A stretch of DNA of 64,000 nucleotides from Parapristionchus giblindavisi (GCA_943737045.1 CALSFV010000019.1:496001-560000), one strand, 5' to 3'. Counted from the stretch's first letter, positions 25,683-39,917 are shown. Numbers and translations are program-made. The notes: generated from the letters alone by a model not told the origin.

Positions 25683-28600
25683 AAATTCTGAATAAGATAA
25701 ACTATTTCAAAGTGGTCAGTACGGCCAATATGTAAATTTATCTTTCAGTACTCTCTGTTTTTGTTACAAAACAGCACGTTACAAGTCAAATTGTCAATGA
25801 TACTCAGCGAGTGATATACTATGTGAAAGAGGAAAAAATTCTGAATGAGACACACTTCAGGTCATGTCGATCTGTAATATTTTACTGCTGCTATAATGAT
25901 CGAAGTACAAAAGTAGCTTTTACTCTGATATGATCAAGATAACTTGAGAAATATGAAAATGAAAATGATACTTGTCGAGTAATATACCAAATGAAAGAGC
26001 GAAAAATTCTGAATAAGATAAACTATTTCAAAATGGTCAGTACGGCCAATATGTAAATTTATCTTTCAGTACTCTCTGTTTTTGGTACAAAACAGTATGT
26101 TACAAGTCAAATTGACAATGATACTCAGCGAGTGATATACTATGTGAAAGAGGAAAAAATTCTGAATGAGACGCACTTCAGTTCATGTCGATCTGTAATA
26201 TTTAACTGCTGCTATAATGATCGAAGTACAAAAGTAGCCTTTACTCTGATATGGTCAAGATAACTTGAGAAATATGAAAATGAAAATGAATCCTATCGTG
26301 TCATATACCAAATGAAAGAGCGAAAAATTCTGAATAAGATAAACTATTTCAAAGTGGTCAGTACGGCCAATATGTAAATTTATCTTTCAGTACTCTCTGT
26401 TTTTGGTACAAAACAGTATGTTACAAGTCAAATTGTCAATGATACTCAGCGAGTGATATACTATGTGAAAGAGGAAAAAATTCTGAATGAGACGCACTTC
26501 AGGTCATGTCGATCTGTAATATTTAACTGCTGTTATAATGATCGAAGTACAAAAGTAGCCTTTACTCTGATATGGTCAAGATAACTTGAGAAATATGAAA
26601 ATGAAAATGATACTTGTCGAGTAATATACCAAACGAAAGAGCGAAAAATTCTGAATAAGATAAACTATTTCAAAGTGGTCAGTACGGCCAATATGTAAAT
26701 TTATCTTTCAGTACTCTCTGTTTTTGGTACAAAACAGCACGTTACAAGTCAAATTGTCAATGATACTCAGCGAGTGATATACTATGTGAAAGAGGAAAAA
26801 ATTCTGAATGAGACGCACTTCAGTCCATGTCGATCTGTAATATTTAACTGCTGCTATAATGATCGAAATACAAAAGTAGCCTTTACTCTGATATGATCAA
26901 GATAACTTGAGAAATATGAAAATGAAAATGAATCCTATCGTGTCATATACCAAATGAAAGAGCGAAAAATTCTGAATAAGATAAACTATTTCAAAGTGGT
27001 CAGTACGGCCAATATGTAAATTTATCTTTCAGTACTCTCTGTTTTTTGGTACAAATCAGTATGTTACAAGTCAAATTGTCAATGATACTCAGCGAGTGAT
27101 ATACTATGTGAAAGAGGAAAAAATTCTGAATGAGACACACTTCAGGTCATGTCGATCTGTAATATTTTACTGCTGCTATAATGATCGAAGTACAAAAGTA
27201 GCTTTTACTCTGATATGATCAAGATAACTTGAGAAATATGAAAATGAAAATGATACTTGTCGAGTAATATACCAAATGAAAGAGCGAAAAATTCTGAATA
27301 AGATAAACTATTTCAAAATGGTCAGTACGGCCAATATGTAAATTTATCTTTCAGTACTCTCTGTTTTTGGTACAAAACAGTATGTTACAAGTCAAATTGA
27401 CAATGATACTCAGCGAGTGATATACTATGTGAAAGAGGAAAAAATTCTGAATGAGACGCACTTCAGTTCATGTCGATCTGTAATATTTAACTGCTGCTAT
27501 AATGATCGAAGTACAAAAGTAGCCTTTACTCTGATATGGTCAAGATAACTTGAGAAATATGAAAATGAAAATGATACTTGTCGAGTAATATACCAAATGA
27601 AAGAGCGAAAAATTCTGAATAAGATAAACTATTTCAAAGTGGTCAGTACGGCCAATATGTAAATTTATCTTTCAGTACTCTCTGTTTTTGGTACAAAACA
27701 GTATGTTACAAGTCAAATTGTCAATGATACTCAGCGAGTGATATACTATGTGAAAGAGGAAAAAATTCTGAATGAGACGCACTTCAGTCCATGTCGATCT
27801 GTAATATTTAACTGCTGCTATAATGATCGAAGTACAAAAGTAGCCTTTACTCTGATATGATCAAGATAACTTGAGAAATATGAAAATGAAAATGAATCCT
27901 ATCGTGTCATATACCAAATGAAAGAGCGAAAAATTCTGAATAAGATAAACTATTTCAAAATGGTCAGTACGGCCAATATGTAAATTTATCTTTCAGTACT
28001 CTCTGTTTTTGGTACAAAACAGTATGTTACAAGTCAAATTGACAATGATACTCAGCGAGAGATATACTATGTGAAAGAGGAAAAAATTCTGAATGAGACG
28101 CACTTCAGTTCATGTCGATCTGTAATATTTAACTACTGCTATAATGATCGAAGTACAAAAGTAGCCTTTACTCTGATATGGTCAAGATAACTTGAGAAAT
28201 ATGAAAATGAAAATGATACTTGTCGAGTAATATACCAAACGAAAGAGCGAAAAATTCTGAATAAGATAAACTATTTCAAAGTGGTCAGTACGGCCAATAT
28301 GTAAATTTATCTTTCAGTACTCTCTGTTTTTGGTACAAAACAGTATGTTACAAGTCAAATTGTCAATGATACTCAGCGAGTGATATACTATGTGAAAGAG
28401 GAAAAAATTCTGAATGAGACACACTTCAGGTCATGTCGATCTGTAATATTTTACTGCTGCTATAATGATCGAAGTACAAAAGTAGCTTTTACTCTGATAT
28501 GATCAAGATAACTTGAGAAATATGAAAATGAAAATGATACTTGTCGAGTAATATACCAAATGAAAGAGCGAAAAATTCTGAATAAGATAAACTATTTCAA

Positions 28601-29535
28601 AATGGTCAGTACGGCCAATATGTAAATTTATCTTTCAGTACTCTCTGTTTTTGGTACAAAACAGTATGTTACAAGTCAAATTGACAATGATACTCAGCGA
28701 GTGATATACTATGTGAAAGAGGAAAAAATTCTGAATGAGACGCACTTCAGTTCATGTCGATCTGTAATATTTAACTGCTGCTATAATGATCGAAGTACAA
28801 AAGTAGCCTTTACTCTGATATGGTCAAGATAACTTGAGAAATATGAAAATGAAAATGATACTTGTCGAGTAATATACCAAATGAAAGAGCGAAAAATTCT
28901 GAATAAGATAAACTATTTCAAAGTGGTCAGTACGGCCAATATGTAAATTTATCTTTCAGTACTCTCTGTTTTTGGTACAAAACAGTATGTTACAAGTCAA
29001 ATTGTCAATGATACTCAGCGAGTGATATACTATGTGAAAGAGGAAAAAATTCTGAATGAGACGCACTTCAGGTCATGTCGATCTGTAATATTTAACTGCT
29101 GTTATAATGATCGAAGTACAAAAGTAGCCTTTACTCTTATATGATCAAGATAACTTGAGAAATATGAAAATGAAAATGAATCCTATCGTGTCATATACCA
29201 AACGAAAGAGCGAAAAATTCTGAATAAGATAAACTATTTCAAAGTGGTCAGTACGGCCAATATGTAAATTTATCTTTCAGTACTCTCTGTTTTTGGTACA
29301 AAACAGCACGTTACAAGTCAAATTGTCAATGATACTCAGCGAGTGATATACTATGTGAAAGAGGAAAAAATTCTGAATGAGACGCACTTCAGTTCATGTC
29401 GATCTGTAATATTTAACTGCTGCTATAATGATCGAAGTACAAAAGTAGCCTTTACTCTGATATGGTCAAGATAACTTGAGAAATATGAAAATGAAAATGA
29501 TACTTGTCGAGTAATATACCAAATGAAAGAGCGAA
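25683..29535 (+). repeat. Large higher-order block, copy 2 (12 monomers)
   Basis: This is the counterpart of 20546-25040. The start is offset by 5137 bp (16 monomers + 1), the CTGTTTTTTGGTACAAATCAG marker by 4816 bp (27037 versus 22221), and the CTTATATGATC marker by 4495 bp (29136 versus 24641). Each step in offset is one monomer lost relative to copy 1. Private changes include CGAAATACAAAAG near 26864 and a CAGTATG/CAGTCCATG mixture near 27690-27790, where copy 1 has CAGCACG/CAGTCCATG. Confidence 0.85.
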
Positions 29536-30177
29536 AAATTCTGAATAAGATAAACTATTTCAAAGTGGTCAGTACGGCCAATATGTAAATTTATCTTTCA
29601 GTACTCTCTGTTTTTGGTACAAAACAGTATGTTACAAGTCAAATTGTCAATGATACTCAGCGAGTGATATACTATGTGAAAGAGGAAAAAATTCTGAATG
29701 AGACGCACTTCAGGTCATGTCGATCTGTAATATTTAACTGCTGTTATAATGATCGAAGTACAAAAGTAGCCTTTACTCTTATATGATCAAGATAACTTGA
29801 GAAATATGAAAATGAAAATGAATCCTATCGTGTCATATACCAAACGAAAGAGCGAAAAATTCTGAATAAGATAAACTATTTCAAAGTGGTCAGTACGGCC
29901 AATATGTAAATTTATCTTTCAGTACTCTCTGTTTTTGGTACAAAACAGCACGTTACAAGTCAAATTGTCAATGATACTCAGCGAGTGATATACTATGTGA
30001 AAGAGGAAAAAATTCTGAATGAGACGCACTTCAGTCCATGTCGATCTGTAATATTTAACTGCTGCTATAATGATCGAAGTACAAAAGTAGCCTTTACTCT
30101 GATATGGTCAAGATAACTTGAGAAATATGAAAATGAAAATGATACTTGTCGAGTAATATACCAAATGAAAGAGCGAA
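28894..30177 (+). repeat. Dimer higher-order repeat, 642 bp
   Basis: Two rounds (28894-29535 and 29536-30177) each have one monomer with CAGTATG, CAGGTC, TGTTATAATG and the rare ACTCTTATATGATC (29136 and 29778, 642 bp apart), then one with CAAACGAAAG, CAGCACG and ATATGGTC. The second monomers differ at CAGTTCATG versus CAGTCCATG. An earlier copy of the same pair ends at 25040. Confidence 0.88.
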
Positions 30178-32103
30178 AAATTCTGAATAAGATAAACTAT
30201 TTCAAAGTGGTCAGTACGGCCAATATGTAAATTTATCTTTCAGTACTCTCTGTTTTTGGTACAAAACAGTATGTTACAAGTCAAATTGTCAATGATACTC
30301 AGCGAGTGATATACTATGTGAAAGAGGAAAAAATTCTGAATGAGACGCACTTCAGGTCATGTCGATCTGTAATATTTAACTGCTGTTATAATGATCGAAG
30401 TACAAAAGTAGCCTTTACTCTGATGTGATCAAGATAACTTGAGAAATATGAAAATGAAAATGAATCCTATCGTGTCATATACCAAATGAAAGAGCGAAAA
30501 ATTCTGAATAAGATAAACTATTTCAAAGTGGTCAGTACGGCCAATATGTAAATTTATCTTTCAGTACTCTCTGTTTTTGGTACAAAACAGTATGTTACAA
30601 GTCAAATTGTCAATGATACTCAGCGAGTGATATACTATGTGAAAGAGGAAAAAATTCTGAATGAGACACACTTCAGGTCATGTCGATCTGTAATATTTTA
30701 CTGCTGCTATAATGATCGAAGTACAAAAGTAGCTTTTACTCTGATATGATCAAGATAACTTGTGAAATATGAAAATGAAAATGATACTTGTCGAGTAATA
30801 TACCAAATGAAAGAGCGAAAAATTCTGAATAAGATAAACTATTTCAAAGTGGTCAGTACGGCCAATATGTAAATTTATCTTTCAGTACTCTCTGTTTTTG
30901 GTACAAAACAGTATGTTACAAGTCAAATTGTCAATGATACTCAGCGAGTGATATACTATGTGAAAGAGGAAAAAATTCTGAATGAGACGCACTTCAGGTC
31001 ATGTCGATCTGTAATATTTAACTGCTGTTATAATGATCGAAGTACAAAAGTAGCCTTTACTCTGATATGATCAAGATAACTTGAGAAATATGAAAATGAA
31101 AATGAATCCTATCGTGTCATATACCAAACGAAAGAGCGAAAAATTCTGAATAAGATAAACTATTTCAAAGTGGTCAGTACGGCCAATATGTAAATTTATC
31201 TTTCAGTACTCTCTGTTTTTGGTACAAAACAGCACGTTACAAGTCAAATTGTCAATGATACTCAGCGAGTGATATACTATGTGAAAGAGGAAAAAATTCT
31301 GAATGAGACGCACTTCAGTCCATGTCGATCTGTAATATTTAACTGCTGCTATAATGATCGAAGTACAAAAGTAGCCTTTACTCTGATATGGTCAAGATAA
31401 CTTGAGAAATATGAAAATGAAAATGAATCCTATCGTGTCATATACCAAATGAAAGAGCGAAAAATTCTGAATAAGATAAACTATTTCAAAGTGGTCAGTA
31501 CGGCCAATATGTAAATTTATCTTTCAGTACTCTCTGTTTTTGGTACAAAACAGTATGTTACAAGTCAAATTGTCAATGATACTCAGCGAGTGATATACTA
31601 TGTGAAAGAGGAAAAAATTCTGAATGAGACGCACTTCAGGTCATGTCGATCTGTAATATTTAACTGCTGTTATAATGATCGAAGTACAAAAGTAGCCTTT
31701 ACTCTGATATGATCAAGATAACTTGAGAAATATGAAAATGAAAATGAATCCTATCGTGTCATATACCAAACGAAAGAGCGAAAAATTCTGAATAAGATAA
31801 ACTATTTCAAAGTGGTCAGTACGGCCAATATGTAAATTTATCTTTCAGTACTCTCTGTTTTTGGTACAAAACAGCACGTTACAAGTCAAATTGTCAATGA
31901 TACTCAGCGAGTGATATACTATGTGAAAGAGGAAAAAATTCTGAATGAGACGCACTTCAGTCCATGTCGATCTGTAATATTTAACTGCTGCTATAATGAT
32001 CGAAGTACAAAAGTAGCCTTTACTCTGATATGATCAAGATAACTTGAGAAATATGAAAATGAAAATGAATCCTATCGTGTCATATACCAAATGAAAGAGC
32101 GAA

Positions 32104-34671
32104 AAATTCTGAATAAGATAAACTATTTCAAAGTGGTCAGTACGGCCAATATGTAAATTTATCTTTCAGTACTCTCTGTTTTTGGTACAAAACAGTATGT
32201 TACAAGTCAAATTGTCAATGATACTCAGCGAGTGATATACTATGTGAAAGAGGAAAAAATTCTGAATGAGACACACTTCAGGTCATGTCGATCTGTAATA
32301 TTTTACTGCTGCTATAATGATCGAAGTAAAAAAGTAGCTTTTACTCTGATATGATCAAGATAACTTGAGAAATATGAAAATGAAAATGATACTTGTCGAG
32401 TAATATACCAAATGAAAGAGCGAAAAATTCTGAATAAGATAAACTATTTCAAAATGGTCAGTACGGCCAATATGTAAATTTATCTTTCAGTACTCTCTGT
32501 TTTTGGTACAAAACAGTATGTTACAAGTCAAATTGACAATGATACTCAGCGAGTGATATACTATGTGAAAGAGGAAAAAATTCTGAATGAGACGCACTTC
32601 AGTTCATGTCGATCTGTAATATTTAACTGCTGCTATAATGATCGAAGTACAAAAGTAGCCTTTACTCTGATATGGTCAAGATAACTTGAGAAATATGAAA
32701 ATGAAAATGATACTTGTCGAGTAATATACCAAATGAAAGAGCGAAAAATTCTGAATAAGATAAACTATTTCAAAGTGGTCAGTACGGCCAATATGTAAAT
32801 TTATCTTTCAGTACTCTCTGTTTTTGGTACACAACAGTAAGTTACAAGTCAAATTGTCAATGATACTCAGCGAGTGATATACTATGTGAAAGAGGAAAAA
32901 ATTCTGAATGAGACGCACTTCAGGTCATGTCGATCTGTAATATTTAACTGCTGTTATAATGATCGAAGTACAAAAGTAGCCTTTACTCTGATATGATCAA
33001 GATAACTTGAGAAATATGAAAATGAAAATGAATCCTATCGTGTCATATACCAAATGAAAGAGCGAAAAATTCTGAATAAGATAAACTATTTCAAAGTGGT
33101 CAGTACGGCCAATATGTAAATTTATCTTTCAGTACTCTCTGTTTTTGGTACAAAACAGCACGTTACAAGTCAAATTGTCAATGATACTCAGCGAGTGATA
33201 TACTATGTGAAAGAGGAAAAAATTCTGAATGAGACGCACTTCAGTCCATGTCGATCTGTAATATTTAACTGCTGCTATAATGATCGAAGTACAAAAGTAG
33301 CCTTTACTCTGATATGATCAAGATAACTTGAGAAATATGAAAATGAAAATGAATCCTATCGTGTCATATACCAAATGAAAGAGCGAAAAATTCTGAATAA
33401 GATAAACTATTTCAAAGTGGTCAGTACGGCCAATATGTAAATTTATCTTTCAGTACTCTCTGTTTTTGGTACAAAACAGTATGTTACAAGTCAAATTGTC
33501 AATGATACTCAGCGAGTGATATACTATGTGAAAGAGGAAAAAATTCTGAATGAGACACACTTCAGGTCATGTCGATCTGTAATATTTTACTGCTGCTATA
33601 ATGATCGAAGTAAAAAAGTAGCTTTTACTCTGATATGATCAAGATAACTTGAGAAATATGAAAATGAAAATGATACTTGTCGAGTAATATACCAAATGAA
33701 AGAGCGAAAAATTCTGAATAAGATAAACTATTTCAAAATGGTCAGTACGGCCAATATGTAAATTTATCTTTCAGTACTCTCTGTTTTTGGTACAAAACAG
33801 TATGTTACAAGTCAAATTGACAATGATACTCAGCGAGTGATATACTATGTGAAAGAGGAAAAAATTCTGAATGAGACGCACTTCAGTTCATGTCGATCTG
33901 TAATATTTAACTGCTGCTATAATGATCGAAGTACAAAAGTAGCCTTTACTCTGATATGGTCAAGATAACTTGAGAAATATGAAAATGAAAATGATACTTG
34001 TCGAGTAATATACCAAATGAAAGAGCGAAAAATTCTGAATAAGATAAACTATTTCAAAGTGGTCAGTACGGCCAATATGTAAATTTATCTTTCAGTACTC
34101 TCTGTTTTTGGTACACAACAGTAAGTTACAAGTCAAATTGTCAATGATACTCAGCGAGTGATATACTATGTGAAAGAGGAAAAAATTCTGAATGAGACGC
34201 ACTTCAGGTCATGTCGATCTGTAATATTTAACTGCTGTTATAATGATCGAAGTACAAAAGTAGCCTTTACTCTGATATGATCAAGATAACTTGAGAAATA
34301 TGAAAATGAAAATGAATCCTATCGTGTCATATACCAAATGAAAGAGCGAAAAATTCTGAATAAGATAAACTATTTCAAAGTGGTCAGTACGGCCAATATG
34401 TAAATTTATCTTTCAGTACTCTCTGTTTTTGGTACAAAACAGCACGTTACAAGTCAAATTGTCAATGATACTCAGCGAGTGATATACTATGTGAAAGAGG
34501 AAAAAATTCTGAATGAGACGCACTTCAGTTCATGTCGATCTGTAATATTTAACTGCTGCTATAATGATCGAAGTACAAAAGTAGCCTTTACTCTGATATG
34601 ATCAAGATAACTTGAGAAATATGAAAATGAAAATGAATCCTATCGTGTCATATACCAAATGAAAGAGCGAA
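32104..34671 (+). repeat. Tetramer higher-order repeat, 1284 bp, 2 copies
   Basis: Copies lie at 32104-33387 and 33388-34671. The order in each is: a GACACAC/TTTTACTGC/GCTTTTAC monomer with the private GAAGTAAAAAAG (32322 and 33606 for its CGAAG, exactly 1284 apart); an AAAATGG/GACAATG/ATATGGTC monomer; a GTACACAACAGTAAG monomer (32827 and 34111); and a CAGCACG monomer. The last units differ (CAGTCCATG versus CAGTTCATG). The same four classes in the same cyclic order dominate 50-64 kb. Confidence 0.93.
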
Positions 34672-35313
34672 AAATTCTGAATAAGATAAACTATTTCAAA
34701 GTGGTCAGTACGGCCAATATGTAAATTTATCTTTCAGTACTCTCTGTTTTTGGTACACAACAGTAAGTTACAAGTCAAATTGTCAATGATACTCAGCGAG
34801 TGATATACTATGTGAAAGAGGAAAAAATTCTGAATGAGACGCACTTCAGGTCATGTCGATCTGTAATATTTAACTGCTGTTATAATGATCGAAGTACAAA
34901 AGTAGCCTTTACTCTGATATGATCAAGATAACTTGAGAAATATGAAAATGAAAATGAATCCTATCGTGTCATATACCAAATGAAAGAGCGAAAAATTCTG
35001 AATAAGATAAACTATTTCAAAGTGGTCAGTACGGCCAATATGTAAATTTATCTTTCAGTACTCTCTGTTTTTGGTACAAAACAGCACGTTACAAGTCAAA
35101 TTGTCAATGATACTCAGCGAGTGATATACTATGTGAAAGAGGAAAAAATTCTGAATGAGACGCACTTCAGTTCATGTCGATCTGTAATATTTAACTGCTG
35201 CTATAATGATCGAAGTACAAAAGTAGCCTTTACTCTGATATGATCAAGATAACTTGAGAAATATGAAAATGAAAATGAATCATATCGTGTCATATACCAA
35301 ATGAAAGAGCGAA
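34030..35313 (+). repeat. Dimer higher-order repeat derived from the tetramer, 642 bp
   Basis: The pair of a GTACACAACAGTAAG monomer and a CAGCACG/CAGTTCATG monomer is repeated at 34030-34671 and 34672-35313 (CACAACAG markers at 34111 and 34753). It looks like a local tandem copy of two of the four tetramer members. The second copy ends with GAATCATATCGTG instead of GAATCCTATCGTG. The first pair overlaps the last half of the second tetramer copy. Confidence 0.88.
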
Positions 35314-35955
35314 AAATTCTGAATAAGATAAACTATTTCAAAGTGGTCAGTACGGCCAATATGTAAATTTATCTTTCAGTACTCTCTGTTTTTGGTACAA
35401 AACAGTATGTTACAAGTCAAATTGTCAATGATACTCAGCGAGTGATATACTATGTGAAAGAGGAAAAAATTCTGAATGAGACGCACTTCAGGTCATGTCG
35501 ATCTGTAATATTTAACTGCTGTTATAACGATCGAAGTACAAAAGTAGCCTTTACTCTGATATGATCAAGATAACTTGAGAAATATGAAAATGAAAATGAA
35601 CCCTATCGTGTCATATACCAAATGAAAGTGCGAAAAATTCTGAATAAGATAAACTATTTCAAAGTGGTCAGTACGGCCAATATGTAAATTTATCTTTCAG
35701 TACTCTCTGTTTTTGGTACAAAACAGTATTTTACATGTCAAATTGTCAATGATACTCAGCGAGTGATATACTATGTGAAAGAGGAAAAAATTCTGAATGA
35801 GACGCACTTCAGTTCATGTCGATCTGTAATATTTAACTGCTGCTATAATGATCGAAGTACAAAAGTAGCCTTTACTCTGATATGATCAAGATAACTTGAG
35901 AAATATGAAAATGAAAATGAATCCTATCGTGTCATATACCAAATCAAAGAGCGAA

Positions 35956-38900
35956 AAATTCTGAATAAGATAAACTATTTCAAAGTGGTCAGTACGGCCA
36001 ATATGTAAATTTATCTTTCAGTACTCTCTGTTTTTGGTACAAAACAGCACGTTACAAGTCAAATTGTCAATGATACTCAGCGAGTGATATACTTTGTGAA
36101 AGAGGAAAAAATTCTGAATGAGACGCACTTCAGTTCATGTCGATCTGTAATATTTAACTGCTGCTATAATGATCGAAGTACAAAAGTAGCCTTTACTCTG
36201 ATATGATCAAGATAACTTGAGAAATATGAAAATGAAAAATGAAACCTATCGTGTCATATACCAAATGAAAGAGCGAAAAAATCTGAATAAGATAAACTAT
36301 TTCAAAGTGGTCAGTACGGCCAATATGTAAATTTATCTTTCAGTACTCTCTGTTTTTGGTACAAAACAGCACGTTACAAGTCAAATTGTCAATGATACTC
36401 AGCGAGTGATATACTATGTAAAAGAGGAAAAAATTCTGAATGAGACGCACTTCAGTTCATGTCGATCTGTAATATTTAACTGCTGCTATAATGATCGAAG
36501 TACAAAAGTAGCCTTTACTCTGATATGATCAAGATAACTTGAGAAATATGAAAATGAAAATGAATCCTATCGTGTCATATACCAAATCAAAGAGCGAAAA
36601 ATTCTGAATAAGATAAACTATTTCAAAGTGGTCAGTACGGCCAATATGTAAATTTATCTTTCAGTACTCTCTGTTTTTGGTACAAAACAGTATGTTACAA
36701 GTCAAATTGTCAATGATACTCAGCGAGTGATATACTATGTGAAAGAGGAAAAAATTCTGAATGAGACACACTTCAGGTCATGTCGATCTGTAATATTTTA
36801 CTGCTGCTATAATGATCGAAGTACAAAAGTAGCCTTTACTCTGATATGATCAAGATAACTTGAGAAATATGAAAATGAAAATGAATCCTATCGTGTCATA
36901 TACCAAATGAAAGAGCGAAAAATTCTGAATAAGATAAACTATTTCAAAGTGGTCAGTACGGCCAATATGTAAATGTATCTTTCAGTACTCTCTGTTTTTG
37001 GTACAAAACAGCACGTTACAAGTCAAATTGTCAATGATTCTCAGCGAGTGATATACTATGTGAAAGAGGAAAAAATTCTGAATGAGACGCACTTCAGTTC
37101 ATGTCGATCTGTAATATTTAACTGCTGCTATAATGATCGAAGTACAAAAGTAGCCTTTACTCTGATATGATCAAGATAACTTGAGAAATATGAAAATGAA
37201 AATGAATCCTATCTTGTCATATACCAAATCAAAGAGCGAAAAATTCTGAATAAGATAAACTATTTCAAAGTGGTCAGTACGGCCAATATGTAAATTTATC
37301 TTTCAGTACTCTCTGTTTTTGGTACAAAACAGCACGTTACAAGTCAAATTGTCAATGATACTCAGCGAGTGATATACTATGTGAAAGAGGAAAAAATTCT
37401 GAATGAGACGCACTTCAGTTCATGTCGATCTGTAATATTTAACTGCTGCTATAATGATCGAAGTACAAAAGTAGCCTTTACTCTGATATGATCAAGATAA
37501 CTTGAGAAATATGAAAATGAAAATGAATCCTATCTTGTCATATACCAAATCAAAGAGCGAAAAATTCTGAATAAGATAAACTATTTCAAAGTGGTCAGTA
37601 CGGCCAATATGTAAATTTATCTTTCAGTACTCTCTGTTTTTGGTACAAAACAGCACGTTACAAGTCAAATTGTCAATGATACTCAGCGAGTGATATACTA
37701 TGTGAAAGAGGAAAAAATTCTGAATGAGACGCACTTCAGTTCATGTCGATCTGTAATATTTAACTGCTGCTATAATGATCGAAGTACAAAAGTAGCCTTT
37801 ACTCTGATATGATCAAGATAACTTGAGAAATATGAAAATGAAAAATGAAACCTATCGTGTCATATACCAAATGAAAGAGCGAAAAATTCTGAATAAGATA
37901 AACTATTTCAAAGTGGTCAGTACGGCCAATATGTAAATTTATCTTTCAGTACTCTCTGTTTTTGGTACAAAACAGCACGTTACAAGTCAAATTGTCAATG
38001 ATACTCAGCGAGTGATATACTATGTAAAAGAGGAAAAAATTCTGAATGAGACGCACTTCAGTTCATGTCGATCTGTAATATTTAACTGCTGCTATAATGA
38101 TCGAAGTACAAAAGTAGCCTTTACTCTGATATGATCAAGATAACTTGAGAAATATGAAAATGAAAATGAATCCTATCGTGTCATATACCAAATCAAAGAG
38201 CGAAAAATTCTGAATAAGATAAACTATTTCAAAGTGGTCAGTACGGCCAATATGTAAATTTATCTTTCAGTACTCTCTGTTTTTGGTACAAAACAGCACG
38301 TTACAAGTCAAATTGTCAATGATACTCAGCGAGTGATATACTATGTGAAAGAGGAAAAAATTCTGAATGAGACGCACTTCAGTTCATGTCGATCTGTAAT
38401 ATTTAACTGCTGCTATAATGATCGAAGTACAAAAGTAGCCTTTACTCTGATATGATCAAGATAACTTGAGAAATATGAAAATGAAAATGAATCCTATCGT
38501 GACATATACCAAATCAAAGAGCGAAAAATTCTGAATAAGATAAACTATTTCAAAGTGGTCAGTACGGCCAATATGTAAATTTATCTTTCAGTACTCTCTG
38601 TTTTTGGTACAAAACAGTATGTTACAAGTCAAATTGTCAATGATACTCAGCGAGTGATATACTATGTGAAAGAGGAAAAAATTCTGAATGAGACACACTT
38701 CAGGTCATGTCGATCTGTAATATTTTACTGCTGCTATAATGATCGAAGTACAAAAGTAGCCTTTACTCTGATATGATCAAGATAACTTGAGAAATATGAA
38801 AATGAAAATGAATCCTATCGTGTCATATACCAAATGAAAGAGCGAAAAATTCTGAATAAGATAAACTATTTCAAAGTGGTCAGTACGGCCAATATGTAAA

Positions 38901-39167
38901 TGTATCTTTCAGTACTCTCTGTTTTTGGTACAAAACAGCACGTTACAAGTCAAATTGTCAATGATACTCAGCGAGTGATATACTATGTGAAAGAGGAAAA
39001 AATTCTGAATGAGACGCACTTCAGTTCATGTGGATCTGTAATATTTAACTGCTGCTATAATGATCGAAGTACAAAAGTAGCCTTTACTCTGATATGATCA
39101 AGATAACTTGAGAAATATGAAAATGAAAATGAATCCTATCTTGTCATATACCAAATCAAAGAGCGAA
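35956..39167 (+). repeat. Multi-monomer higher-order repeat of about six units
   Basis: A run of CAGCACG-rich monomers with CAAATCAAAGAG junctions. Markers repeat: the extra-A GAAAAATGAAACC (near 36230 and 37840), TATGTAAAAGAGG (36415 and 38021), a GACACAC/TTTTACTGC unit that unusually keeps GCCTTTAC (starting 36599 and 38526), and ATGTAAATGTATC units (starting 36920 and 38847, 1927 bp apart). The spacing of TATGTAAAAG is one monomer shorter (1606 bp), so the second round contains one added monomer, starting 38205, with a private CGTGACATATACC. Confidence 0.82.
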
Positions 39168-39624
39168 AAATTCTGAATAAGATAAACTATTTCAAAGTGG
39201 TCAGTACGGCCAATATGTAAATTTATCTTTCAGTACTCTCTGTTTTTGGTACAAAACAGTATTTTACAAGTCAAATTGTCAATGATACTCAGCGAGTGAT
39301 ATACTATGTGAAAGAGGAAAAAATTCTGAATGAGACGCACTTCAGTTCATGTCGATCTGTAATATTTAACTGCTGCTATAATGATCGAAGTACAAAAGTA
39401 GCCTTTACTCTGATATGATCAAGATAACTTGAGAAATATGAAAATGAAAATGAATCCTATCGTGTCATATACCAAATCAAAGAGCGAAAAATTCTGAATA
39501 AGATAAACTATTTCAAAGTGGTCAGTACGGCCAATATGTAAATTTATCTTTCAGTACTCTCTGTTTTTGGTACAAAACAGCACGTTACAAGTCAAATTGT
39601 CAATGATACTCAGCGAGTGATATA

Positions 39625-39799
39625 TCGTACATCGAAAATTCATTGGATCATGAATCGCCAGAAGCACTCTGAGGCACTCTGGTGATTCAACGGCGATTAT
39701 GGCCGAATGAGGCATTTTCGTGCTCTCTCTTTCTTTTCATTGTTTTTCTTTCACTCTAATCTAGTTAGTCCGCGAGAATCGCATTTTTATATTGTGTTT
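39625..39799 (+). repeat. Left terminal inverted repeat, MITE copy 1
   Basis: 175 bp, from TCGTACATCG to ATATTGTGTTT. It pairs with 39918-40092 with one mismatch (39674 G opposite 40043 G). It contains an imperfect internal hairpin, GAATCGCCAG (39652-39661) with CTGGTGATTC (39679-39688), and a short direct repeat of GCACTCTG. The mismatch lies inside that short direct repeat. Confidence 0.93.
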
Positions 39800-39917
39800 A
39801 TATTGTTTTATTTTTATATTGTGTAAAAACATTTTTGGGGACTACCTATTTCCCGGTTCCGGTTCTGTGATATCATCGGAACGATTTATTAATAAATAAT
39901 CATGATGATTTTGTGAA
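39800..39917. other. Central region of MITE copy 1
   Basis: 118 bp between the inverted repeats. It has no open frame of useful length. It holds repeated TTTATATTG words continuing from the TIR, a small stem GTTCCG (39856-39861) with CGGAAC (39877-39882), a perfect 14-bp palindrome ATTTATTAATAAAT (39884-39897), and an 8-bp palindrome ATCATGAT (39899-39906). Its role is unknown; it may be the internal-deletion remnant of a longer parent element. Confidence 0.75.
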
